Assembly: GCA_022478985.1 (NCBI GenBank)
Contig: JAKSZP010018530.1
Span: 1 to 64,000 of the forward strand
From: Massospora cicadina
Lineage: Eukaryota; Entomophthoromycota; Entomophthoromycetes; Entomophthorales; Entomophthoraceae
Reading direction: 5' to 3'
Length of the DNA: 64,000 nt
Part shown: in pieces, positions 11,303 to 21,193 of the stretch
Position numbering within the stretch: position 1 is the first letter of the stretch
Layout: each line of letters begins with the position of its first letter
The notes under the pieces: model-generated
Seen by the model: the letters and a program-made list of their open reading frames with translations, nothing else
Told to the model about the DNA's origin: nothing
The model's database searches: none
Made by a program: the position numbers and the translations under genes

Positions 11303-11364
11303 ATATAAAATTATTAACCATTCAGCCATACCCAATTAAACCTATCGAATTAACTAAACCACTT

Positions 11365-11538
11365 GATGCACCAATGCCCCGAACCGAAATAGCGAGTAAC
11401 AAAGGCGGTCCATGGAGTTCCTGGCCTATCATACGCCGCGCGTGGAGGTTTTCGGATTTATCCTCCTTTCCCATACATTCGATTTCCCTTAATCGGTGCG
11501 GTATCCTCCCAGGTCGGCCCACCTCGAATAAAGTACTT
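11365..11538 (+). mobile_element. SINE family 1, 5'-truncated copy
   Basis: It lacks the tRNA-like head and begins in the body (ATGCCCCGAACCGAAATAGC). It ends with CCCACCTCGAATAAAG and is flanked by the 15-bp duplication TTAACTAAACCACTT (11350-11364 and 11539-11553). Confidence 0.9.
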
Positions 11539-12049
11539 TTAACTAAACCACTTAGCTAAAATAATTAGATTAAAAATCAACCAATCACCAACCGCTTCGT
11601 AACCAAAACTAAATGTATCGAAACAACCAAAATCACCAACCAATTACCAAAACCAATAAAATCATCGAATCAACCAATCACTAACTTCTTTATTAAAACC
11701 GTTAAGCTTAATCAACCCAAAACCATCAACCGCTCGACAACACCATTTAAACTATCGAATCAACCAAATATCAAACTTCTCAGCCATAACAATATACCGA
11801 TTTACATGCAAAACATATAAAATTTTAACTTGTTACATATAAAACTTTTTATTTTACTATGAAAATTAAAAATCGGGCTTCGAAGTGCACACGGACCCCC
11901 TACCGTCCACCTTATAGCCAAATTTTTAGAGCTCTATATGCTCTAGTTTTGGATGGGCATCGCGCACACACAAACACACACATTTGCTTTTATATATATA
12001 GATAAGTGTCTGAAATAGAGCTTGTAAGATTTGATTACAGACAGACAGA

Positions 12050-12790
12050 ATTGACAGTGAGTTTAAGAAAATTGTATAAAAATGACCACTAACCACTTAA
12101 CAAAACCATTTAGAATATCAAATCAGACAAATTTAAACTGCTCAGCTGTAACAATATAGCGAATACCATCGAAGTATATATAGGAATTTCACTTGTTACA
12201 TATAAACTTTTTATTTTACTATTAAAATAATATTTTTTAAAATTCATAAACCTTCTCAGGCATGCACATAACAACTCACCAAAGTTTCATCACAATTGGA
12301 TGAATGGTATAGGAATGCATTCGGGACATATATACATATATATAGACAGACATTCATTTTTAAATACATAGATAATTATTTGAGGTGGGTCAACCTTGGG
12401 ACAAATATACCACACCGAGAATTTTTTCTAGCCAGTACAGATTTCGAACTAGAAACCTGCACTTGGGTGGAAGCAGTTTTACCTGCTCGGCTAACCACCC
12501 CTAATCTATATATATATAAATGAATGTATGTCTGTGTATGTCCCGAATGCATTTCTATACCATTCATCCAATTGTGATAAAACTTTGGTGAGTTGTTGTG
12601 TGCATGCCTGAGAAGGTTTATGAATTTTAAAAAATATTATTTTAATTATAAAATAAAAAGTTTATATGTAACAAGTGAAAATCCTATATATACTTCGATG
12701 GTATTCGCTATATTGTTACAGCTGAGCAGTTTGATATTCAGCTGATTTGATATTTTAAATGGTTTTAAGTGGTTAGTGGTCATTTTTAAC
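12050..12790. repeat. Large imperfect inverted repeat with a SINE in its loop
   Basis: The left arm (about 12085-12360) runs from GACCACTAACCACTTAACA to ATGCATTCGGGACATATA. The right arm (about 12520-12785) is its reverse complement, ending TTAAGTGGTTAGTGGTC. The arms also match the right part of the element at 10041-12003, so the structure is two head-to-head partial copies of that element. The loop holds the minus-strand SINE at 12371-12508. Confidence 0.75.
12371..12508 (-). mobile_element. SINE family 2 copy
   Basis: On the minus strand it reads GGGTGGTTAGCCGAGCAGG (A box), a B box AGTTCGAAATC and the tail GACCCACCTCAAATAATT. It is about 93% like the copy at 16360 by eye. No clean target duplication could be found because the flanks are arms of an inverted repeat. 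Confidence 0.8.
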
Positions 12791-13084
12791 CGACTTTGAA
12801 AAAGAAGGAGGTTATCAATTCGACCTGTATGTTTTTTTTAAAAGATGTTTGTTCGTGCATAACTGAAAATACTGGACCGATTTGGATGATCGTCTTCTCC
12901 AAAAATCGAGGATTATCCAAATTAGGTCCCATTTTACTTTTGTAAGTATTGGGCAAGTATCTGCCCATTAATTTAGCAAATATATCAAAATGGACTCGGA
13001 AGCGATGGGTACTTGTGGGACTAATACACCTCCGGATAAACTTTTTTCCGGCATCGGTGAAGCGATAGCTTCGTTGCACATTTG
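12791..13084 (+). repeat. Repeat resembling a common insect interspersed repeat
   Basis: It starts AACCGACTTTGAAAAAGAAG, followed by GAGGTTATCAATTCGACCTG, a T run and a segment GAACC/GGACCGATTTGGATGAT. From memory this layout is frequent in insect genomes. No coding frame is retained here. The element class is not certain. Confidence 0.45.
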
Positions 13085-13149
13085 ATATGTCCTATGGCTG
13101 GGGGGTATGTTCAAAATTCAGTCAGTATGAGCTCATAGCGGGACGAGCT

Positions 13150-13440
13150 TAGATCATTATAGATGGCTATCATTTTTGCATAAGTTGACCAATAAACTCA
13201 TCTAAATTTGATAAAATAAATTATTTTAGATAACAATCAATAAATTTACATAGATTGACTAATAAAAGCAACCAAATCTAATAAAATGAATTACTGTAGA
13301 TGGCAATCAGTAAATTCAGCATATGTTGACCAATAAAATCATCTAAATTTGATAAAATGAAGTATTATAGATGGTGATCAGTAAATTTAGTATGATTTGA
13401 CCAAAAAATCAACTAAACTTAATACAATGAATTATTATTA
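13150..13440 (+). repeat. Four tandem units of about 70 bp (left terminus)
   Basis: Each unit contains TTGACCAATAAAATCATCTA or a close variant, AAATTTGATAAAATGAATTA and GATGGCAATCAGTAAATTTA. Inverted units occur at 16210-16360. They make up the inner part of the fold-back element's terminus. Confidence 0.75.
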
Positions 13441-13642
13441 TATTTGTTTATAAGATACTATATATAATAGATATACAATAAGGTTTAATTTTATAGAGAA
13501 ATAGTTAGGGGCAAAAACAATATATAGAGATAGTAATATTTAATAAAAGTAGGAAAAAGAGCCACTTTTAAAAATGCACTAATTTTTTGAGGGGAAAAGA
13601 GCTGGGGGTAAAGTTTTTATGGGGAAAAAAAGAACCTTTTTG

Positions 13643-14000
13643 AAAAAAAATTGGTAAAAAAAGAACCTCCTTTTAAAAAGCTCTAAAAAATATGAAATAA
13701 TCGAGAAATTAAGCCTACTCAATAAAACCCTTTTTTGAAGTCAGCGCCATATTTTACCAGATCTAATAGTTATTTATAATTTATATACTCAGTACTATTT
13801 ATTCTAAGTTGCTTATAGTTTACACTTGGACACAATCCAGACATGAGATGTAATTTGTATTTATGAGCAAAATTCTATAATTTAGTTTAAAATATGGCAC
13901 CGACTTCAAAAAGGGTTTTATTGAGTAGGCTTAATTTCTCAATTATTTTATACTTTTTAGAGCTTTTTTTAAAGGAGGTTCTTTTTTTCCCAATTTTTTT
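13643..14000. mobile_element. Palindromic MITE, copy 1
   Basis: Arms of roughly 110 bp: AAAGAACCTCCTTTTAAAAA, then GCTCTAAAAAATATGAAATA and CCTTTTTTGAAGTCAGCGCC on the left, with the reverse complement on the right. The centre contains CTAAGTTGCTTATAGTTTAC. Copies 2 and 3 carry the centre in the other orientation. Confidence 0.75.
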
Positions 14001-14191
14001 TGACATGATAATATCTTTTAGCTAGACATGATTCCACACTTTCTGTTACCATCACACTGTTATGTCATCATTACATGACATCACCATTGAGTGATATCAT
14101 CATTTCATGACATCATTAAGATTTTTGAATCTGTACCATTCGCTTTATTACTCCACATAGCCTCATACAATCTGGAAAATTTACGTTACCA

Positions 14192-14476
14192 TTTACCAAA
14201 TGGTAAAAGCTTAAGAGCATGATAATGTCTTAGCTGGACATTGTTTGAAACTTCCAGTTTAACATGATAATGTTTGTTATATAATAAATATATTAACATG
14301 ATAATAATTTTTATATAGTAAATATATTTGTTATACAGTAGATATTAGTTATATAGAAAACATGATAATATTTGCACAAAAAAAAACAATCAGTAAGTCA
14401 GTAACCATAATAATGTTGTGTTTATCTGGCAACTGAAAGACATTATCATGCTCTTAAGCTTTTATCATTTGGTAAA
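14192..14476. mobile_element. Second MITE type with about 40-bp inverted termini
   Basis: The left end TTTACCAAATGGTAAAAGCT, followed by TAAGAGCATGATAATGTC, is repeated inverted at the right end (GACATTATCATGCTCTTAAG, then CTTTTATCATTTGGTAAA). The interior is AT-rich and non-coding. It is not related to the flanking MITE copies. Confidence 0.7.
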
Positions 14477-14487
14477 CAGTACTTCCA

Positions 14488-14836
14488 TTTTTTTGGGGGG
14501 AAGAACCTCCTTTAAAAAAAGCTCTAAAAAGTATAAAATAATTGAGAAATTATGCCTCCTCAATAAAACCCTTTTTGAAATCAGTGCCATATTTTAAACT
14601 AAATTACAGAATTTTGCTCACAAATATAAATTATATATTATGTCTGGATTGGGTCCAAATGTAAACTATAAGCAACTTAGAATATATAGTGCTGAATATA
14701 TATATTATAAATGGCTATTATAAGTCAGTTAAAATATGGCATTGACTTCAAAAAAAGATTTTGAGAAGGTATAATTTCTTGATTATTTCATACTTTTTAG
14801 AGCTTTTTTAAAGATGCTTTTTTTCACAAATTTTTT
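14488..14836. mobile_element. Palindromic MITE, copy 2
   Basis: It has the same arms as copy 1 (AAGAACCTCCTTTAAAAAAA and CCCTTTTTGAAATCAGTGCC), with the centre GTAAACTATAAGCAACTTAG in the opposite orientation. The right arm is slightly diverged. Confidence 0.75.
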
Positions 14837-15031
14837 CATCTACTTAATACAAAAATTTTATTGACTGACTGACTGATATCTGAAACTATTGAATATGATA
14901 GTTCAATCTATTTGGTTAGTGGGTGAGAATTGGCAAATAGTATCTAATAATTCACCAATTTGCTCACCTGAAACTCAACAAAAATCAGTATAGAGTTTAA
15001 GTAGATTAAGTATTTAGGATAATCAGCTCAC

Positions 15032-15214
15032 TGTGTTGGCATTGCGCACTAATGCCCCAAACTGAGATAGCAAATAGAAAAGGTGGTCCATGGAGTTCCT
15101 GGCCTATCATACGCTGCACATGGAGGTTTTCCAGATTTTATCCTCCTTTCCCATTCATTATATTTCCCCTTAATTGGTGCAGTATTGTCCCAGGTTGGCC
15201 CACCTCAAATAAAA
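15032..15214 (+). mobile_element. SINE family 1, 5'-truncated copy
   Basis: It starts within the body (TGTGTTGGCATTGCGCACTA) and ends CCCACCTCAAATAAAA. A perfect 18-bp duplication TTAGGATAATCAGCTCAC lies at 15014-15031 and 15215-15232. It is more diverged from the other copies, with C to T changes. Confidence 0.9.
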
Positions 15215-15808
15215 TTAGGATAATCAGCTCACCACAAGGACAACAGCAAATCTGTTAGTCTGAGTGGCCTAAGTGTGTGTTGCCACAGCCTTTAGGCTAT
15301 GTCTGTGCAAGCTCATAAACTTGAGTGATGCCAGGTAACTTCACTTTATAATATAAACTCTAAATTTAATCAGGACAAATTCTTTGGAAATAAATTCTTT
15401 ATAAAAACTCCATACTTTATTTTAAAAAAAATAAGGGAAAGTAAGAAGGGAGGGTAGAATACAGATTATTCAGCCAAGGGTAAAAAAGACCAGGAGTTTA
15501 GGCTGCTAGAGTACTAGCACCTCCAACCATTGCTGATTGGCAATCACCATCACTAGCCATAGTTCAAGTATTGGCAGGTGTACAGGCCATTCAATTCTCA
15601 GTTGTTTAGTTGCCTCATTGCATATGATGAGCAATCAGGGGAAAGCCAAACATGTGGCTTTATAATATCTAGGGATTAGGCATGAAAATTTTGAGATCCA
15701 ACGGAGCTGATTGGAAATAATCTGAATGGTCTTCAATACCAAACCTTTGTGGTGGGGGTGCTCATTTTCTCTGGGAATAAATAAACCCAAGCATCACTGG
15801 GTAACTTT

Positions 15809-16090
15809 ACTAGTACTCATAAAACCTTTTTTGAAGTTGGTGCTATATTCTAACCTAATTTATAGAATTTTACTTACAAATACAAATTAGAGCTTACATT
15901 GGATTAGGTCTAGGTGTAAACTATAAGCAACTTAGAATATATAGTGCTGAGTATATATTGTAAATAGTTATTATAAGTCAGTTTAAAATATGGTGTTGAC
16001 TTCAAAAAGGGGTTTACTGAGTATTCATAGGTTCTCAATTATTTCATACTTTTTAATACTTTTTTTGAAGGAGGTCCTCTTTTTCTCAAA
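15809..16090. mobile_element. Palindromic MITE, copy 3 (left arm shortened)
   Basis: It contains CATAAAACCTTTTTTGAAGT, the centre GTAAACTATAAGCAACTTAG and a right arm GACTTCAAAAAGGGGTTTAC ending in GAAGGAGGTCCTCTTTTTCT. The outer left arm is missing. Confidence 0.7.
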
Positions 16091-16359
16091 AAAATTATCA
16101 ATTATCTCATGCTTTTTAGTGTATTTTTTATTAATTTTTTCATCCTTTTAAGTACATTTTTTATCAATTGTTCCATACTTTTTAGTGTATTTTTCAAACT
16201 TAGTCCTTTTTTACTAAAAAAATTCTATCTATATATAGATAGATAATTATTCAGTTGATTTTGATTTTATTGGTCAAATTTTATGCTTACTTTATTGATT
16301 GATTGCTATCTATAGTACTTTATTTTTTAAATTTAATTAATTATATTGGTCAATTTATG

Positions 16360-16487
16360 AAGGGTGGTTAGCCAAGCAGGTAAAACTGCTTCCACCCCAA
16401 GTGCAGGTTTTAGTTCGAAACCTGTACTGGCTAGAAAAATTCTCGGGGTGGTATATTTGTCCTAAGGTCGACCCACCTCGAATAATT
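16360..16487 (+). mobile_element. SINE family 2, complete short copy
   Basis: This SINE is only about 128 bp. Its head has the A box TTAGCCAAGCAGG (a full match to TRGCNNAGYNGG) and the B box AGTTCGAAACC. It ends GGTCGACCCACCTCGAATAA, the same tail as SINE family 1. A perfect 19-bp duplication TTATATTGGTCAATTTATG lies at 16341-16359 and 16488-16506, inside the right terminus of the fold-back element. Confidence 0.9.
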
Positions 16488-17029
16488 TTATATTGGTCAA
16501 TTTATGCTATAAATGATAGGTATCTATAATTTAAACTCGACACACTATGATATCATATTTTTGCCCGGATTTAGTACACACCCCTAGCCATAGGACATAT
16601 TCATGTCAAAAATATTTGAATGTGACCTTAGCTGATACATATAAGCCACGTATATTTTGCAACGGTGCTGAGTTAATATAACACTTTTGCGAGGATGTTA
16701 AATTAATACTAACTACAAATCCAGTGTAAATATTTAAATAACACTCATCCAAATGACATTCGGGTTAAGTAAGATTTGCTAAATCATGTGAACGTCATAT
16801 AATGAGCTTACTAAGTGGCACTAAATTTAACAATTATAGTAGTAAAGCTTAAACTTTGGTTCACAGTGGTGGAATAGCAAGTAGGTAGTCTATCTGGTGG
16901 TTAGGCACAGCGTGTTGACATCTAAAATGACTGGCATTAACAAACGGCGAACGTATACCGAAGAACCTAATTATTCTTCATTTCTGCTTGAAAGCTCTCG
17001 TTTAAATTCGGTCAACTTAAGCGCTGGGG

Positions 17030-19542
17030 ATGAGTCGGGTGTTGAGGATGGGCATGCTGTGGGATATTCAAACTCGTCATCCTTTTGAACAACTTGTTGC
17101 TTCATTAAAGGATGAGGTTGAAAAGATTCGTGTATGGTAATTATCTGCTTTATTGTTGTCGTATATCAATGACTTTTGACGTTAATATTTAATGAATTTT
17201 CAAGCACGAGAAGTGGCTTTTATATTTGTTATTCGGTTTGGCGTTAGCTACCAGATGGTATAAAATTGGTTGGGCGAACCGGACGATTTGGGATGAGGTG
17301 AACCGTATGCTTGATTCTAGCCTTAACCGATCTTAGGCGTATTTCGGGAAGGTACCGTAAACTGAGAAAAGTCTTTTAATCAGTTTTGATAAAGTATGGC
17401 CTTAAATATTTAACGCGTGAGTATTTTCATGATGTACATCCACCTTTGGGTAAACTTCTCATCGGTCTCGCCGGGAAATTGACGGGTTTCACCGGGGACT
17501 TCGCCTTTGACTCCGGCCAAGAGTTCCCCAAAAATTTACGCCATGGCTTGATGCGGATGTTCGTCTCGACGTTTGGTTCGGCTATTGTACCTTTCGGGTA
17601 TCTGACGGCGAAGTTTCTCGGCCTTTCTAAAAGGTGCCGCCTGCTCACCGCAGTTCTTTTATTATTTGGTATATTGATGTCTGGCCGTGGTTTAACTTTT
17701 GAAGATAATGGATTGATTGTAATAAGCAAGTTTCTTCTTTTGGACCCTTTTCTGTTATGCTTTACCTCTGGGACGATTTGTGCATGGTCCAGGTTACATA
17801 ACCTTCGATCCAGGTACACTTATTTAACTTGGACTTGATATTAATCGGGTTTAACTAGGCCTTTTAGCAGAAATTGGATTACAACCTTGTTTCTCACAGG
17901 TATATTTATGGGACTGAATTGCAGGTAAGGCTAGTAAATGGTATGGAACTAAAGCTTAGTGTGAAGTGGGGGGTACCACTGTTTCTGGTTGCTCTTTTAG
18001 GATTGGTAACCCACCTGGTAGATAATGGCTAGAGCAAAGATAGTATACGGTTCACGACCTTTGGATGCTTTTAGGCAGCCGCAAAGTTTCAAGAGTATGG
18101 CTTGCCATTAGCATATGATATTAACTACCATTCAAAAGGCGGAGTACTTCAAACACTGGGCTTATAGAATCTGTGGGCTGTTGATAATCCCTGGGGTCAT
18201 TATCTGTTTAGCTTCAAGATACATTTTTGCCATTCTCACCAAAAATGGGCCTGAGAGTTATAGTATGGACTCGGTCTTTATTTCCAAGCTAGAGGGTTCG
18301 GGATTAGACAAGAACCGCATTGAGGTTGCAGATGGCGCTAACGTGACGCTGCGGGCCACCATTCTGAATGGGGGGCTTCTTCACTCTCACCTTCACACGT
18401 ACCCTGGCGGGAGCAAGGAGCAGCAGGTGACCAGTTTTCGTGGGTTCGACTTCAATAACTATTGGACGATTACCGTTCCAAATCCAGCTACTAACTTGGA
18501 TTTTATCAAAGACGGCACAGTCATCAATCTGATCCATCATGGATCTGGCTTGCTATTAACTGCCCAACCGAGTGTCGACTCTCCGGTGCAGAAGGGTGCG
18601 TATGAGGTGAGCGCATCTGCGTTATCTTCGAATGCGCAGTGGAAGGTGCGGATCTATGACGATCGTCAAGCTTGGCATGTTGCCGCTGTCAATGCCATCA
18701 CCACGCGGGTCCAGTTTGAAAACGTTAACGGAAAGTGCATGTTGGCTTCAGCTGACCGCCACCTACCAGCGTGGGGATTTAATCAGCTTGAGGTCAACTG
18801 TATCCCTAACCTCGCAACAACGTGCGTCGATACTCTTTGGAACTTTGAGTTCAACTACCATCCCAAGTGTAAGTTTTTGATTTACAAGTTTTAATGTTTA
18901 GTGCCGGTGGCCCCCAAGGGTCATATTCGCTCTAGGTTTGCCTGGGACGTTTACCGAGCCCACCACGCTATGTGGAGTACAAATGTTGGCCTGGTGCCCG
19001 ATCCTGACAAATTTAATCCCCTTGCTTCATCAGCTGCAGATTGGCCTCTGCTGCGTCGTGGCATTCGTATGAGTTCTTGGGGCAACGATCATATTAAGTT
19101 TTTTATGTTTGGAAATCCTTTTGTCTGGTGGTTCACTTCCCTGGCTGTGTTGTTCTTTCCTTTTCAATGCTTGGCAAGTATTGTTAGAGTCCGCCGTCAA
19201 GTTTATACTTGGTCTCCACAAGCATTGTCTCGTTTTAGCTTCATTGCCTATGCCATCTTTGGGGGCTGGTGCTTTTACTATTTCCCATTTTTTCTCATGT
19301 CACGGGTTTTATACCTTCATCATTATTTCCCCGCGCTTTATTTTGCCTGCATCCTGGCACCTTATTCTCTTGAGCTAAGCTTAACCGCATATCCCCAGAA
19401 AACAATTGATTCTATTTTTGTTGCAGTGGCCCTCTTAAGTTTGACTGGCTTCATCCTCTTCACCCCGCTCACCTATGGGTTCAACTACCCTCCGTCAAAG
19501 CTGGCCTACTTGAAATGGGTAAACTCCTGGAGTTTTTTATAA
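17030..19542 (+). CDS. Dolichyl-phosphate-mannose protein O-mannosyltransferase (PMT family)
   Basis: ER membrane enzyme that transfers mannose from dolichyl-phosphate-mannose to serine/threonine of secretory proteins. Ten exons are supported: 17030-17131, 17205-17297, 17337-17351, 17395-17668, 17705-17813, 17859-17924, 17960-18005, 18044-18094, 18139-18868 and 18902-19542, giving about 708 residues, near the family norm of about 750. The first loop has the catalytic TIWDE pair joined to AYFGK and YFHDVHPPLGK. Residues from about 300 to 480 form the MIR region (LHSHLHTYPGGSKEQQVTSF). The C-terminal half has several membrane segments and the marks AMWSTNVGLVPDPDKFNPLA, GNPFVWW and LHHYFPALYFA. 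All introns are GT-AG and 33-73 nt. The N-terminus is uncertain: a frame from 16897 (SVNLSAGDESGVEDG) overlaps one base out of register and may be the true start if there is an indel near 17050. The PMT1/2/4 subfamily was not resolved. Confidence 0.92.
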
Positions 19543-21026
19543 TCCTTTAAGGATACTTCTTATAATATACTATTGGAAATGTGTTGTTTGCTCCTATTAT
19601 TTTATCTATTTTATGTCGCTTGTTTTGTTTTGCTTAAATCTTTTTTATTACTGTTAGAGTGCTTAGTTTCCATGCTATACAAATGTCACTATAAATCTAT
19701 TTCAATAATGCAATTCCCACTAGGGAAGAAATAAACCCATATAAATACATATATATCAGATTTTATTATCTATTCATAATAAAAATAGCCTTTACACTTC
19801 CCTCAAATTATAAATTAATAAACCATTACAATATACACATATTACTTAATAGATTTGACACAAACTATGCTTAATAATAGAGCCTTGTCAACCAGAGAAC
19901 TTTACAAGTAGAATAAAATATTAAACTTTTACCCTTTAAATATAAATTACAGCTAGTGATTGGTCACAGAAACCTTTAGTTTGATGTTTACCACCTTAGC
20001 ACAAATAATATCAAAAGTGATAGTGTTGAACTCAGCGCTGGGTATTAGATTTCTGTTGCACAGGTCAGTTGCACAAAATAAGAAGGTAATCTGTATGAAG
20101 ATAGATACCTTATAAATGAAATAAAGCCCATAATATTGATAACCGGATTTTATTGTAAAAACTAAATAAAACAAACTCTAATTTTGATTGCTGACAATGG
20201 TTTGGGGCTTGCAGGTTTGCCATCTTGATCATGTGGGTAGGCTTAGGTAAGCTAATACTAAAACCAAATCCTCTTCTGAGATGACAGTCCCTTTATATAC
20301 TCAATAAATTTTATAGAGACTATGGATGCAAAGTGATTAGTAACTTAGCAGCTCTTAGGAACCTTGGATAAGTTGCAAAAGATATGGAAAAGTCAGGAAG
20401 ACTAGTGCTTTGGCCTCATGGCATTTACAAATTAATAATAATTGCCTAATGCAAATAAGATGCTGGTGAATGGCCATATGTGATGATAACAATAAAAACT
20501 ATTAATAATAAGTTTAAACTGGTGCTGCAATTTGGTATAACTAACCATAAAGCAAATATATATACTTAATTTATACTCGACTATTATCTAAATTGAGATA
20601 TCAATTGTCCTGGTTGATACACCAACAGCAATCTATAGTATTAATTTATTTTTAACTTCAATGGGCCACTTTGCCAGCAAAAAGGTTACCATATATTGTA
20701 ATGGGACCATTGCCATATTAAATATAGTATCAACATAAAATTGATCCTTCACCACCCCAGCAGTGTTGCACCCCAAAATACTAATGTATATCAATTTACT
20801 TCAGCCCAGCATCCATGCACAATCAAGATTGCTTATTCTATTATTATTACTTTATCACTCAGCACCACTAAAAAGCATTGTTGATAATAGTTTAACCTTT
20901 CAGCCAAATGTCCCTATATCATAGGTATTAATAAACTATTTGCTGTAAATGCCCAAGACCTAAGCATCTGTTTCCCTGATATTTTATGATATTGCAAAAC
21001 TTTCCTGAATTTCTAAGTGGTGAACA
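19543..21026. other. AT-rich intergenic stretch
   Basis: This lies downstream of the mannosyltransferase gene. No coding frame, RNA gene or repeat boundary was recognised. Short open readings have no motifs. Confidence 0.5.
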
Positions 21027-21044
21027 GTTATCAATAATTTATAA

Positions 21045-21175
21045 AATTATTTTGAGGTGGGTTGACCTTGGGACAAATATACCACACCGAGAATGTTTTC
21101 TAGCCAGTACAGGTTTTGAACTCAAAACCTGTACTAGGGGTGGAAGCAGTTTTACCTGCTTGGCTAACCACCCTT
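21045..21175 (-). mobile_element. SINE family 2 copy
   Basis: The minus strand reads GGTGGTTAGCCAAGCAGG, has the B-box region around CAGGTTTTGAGTTCAAAACC and ends GTCAACCCACCTCAAAATAA. A perfect 18-bp duplication GTTATCAATAATTTATAA lies at 21027-21044 and 21176-21193. Confidence 0.9.
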
Positions 21176-21193
21176 GTTATCAATAATTTATAA

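Larger units (their letters stand above)
10041..12003. repeat. Composite AT-rich element with degenerate minisatellite core
   Basis: The left end is ATATATATCTACTAGCGG followed by ACCCGTGCTTCGCTACGG; the right end is TTTTATATATATAGATA. From about 10140 to 11790 the sequence is built of degenerate units of about 45-60 bp of the type AACCATCAACCACTCAGCC, with (A)TCGAATCAACCAA. The segment near 11720-11870 recurs at 12090-12230 and, inverted, near 12640-12770. Two SINE copies and one 18-nt LINE insertion lie inside. There is no coding capacity. The class is unknown. Confidence 0.55.
13085..16600. mobile_element. 3.5-kb fold-back element with long inverted termini
   Basis: The two ends are inverted copies: ATATGTCCTATGGCTGGGGG at 13085 and its reverse complement ending at 16600 (ATATGTCCTATGGCTAGGGG). 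The match continues for about 120 bp and then into tandem units of about 70 bp, four on the left (13150-13440) and about two on the right (16210-16360), in opposite orientation. Such long termini made of direct repeats are the mark of fold-back type elements. The interior has no coding sequence; it holds MITEs and SINEs. I see no certain target duplication. Confidence 0.65.

Noticed and set aside
13150..13440. Possible CRISPR-like array of regularly spaced repeats
   Set aside because: The units are contiguous tandem repeats of about 70 bp without unique spacers, in a eukaryotic genome.
17427..17819. 130-codon minus-strand frame
   Set aside because: It lies opposite mannosyltransferase exons 4 and 5, which match the family; the frame even crosses an intron.
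18304..18540. Minus-strand open frame inside the mannosyltransferase gene
   Set aside because: It is a shadow of the MIR-coding exon on the plus strand and has no motif.
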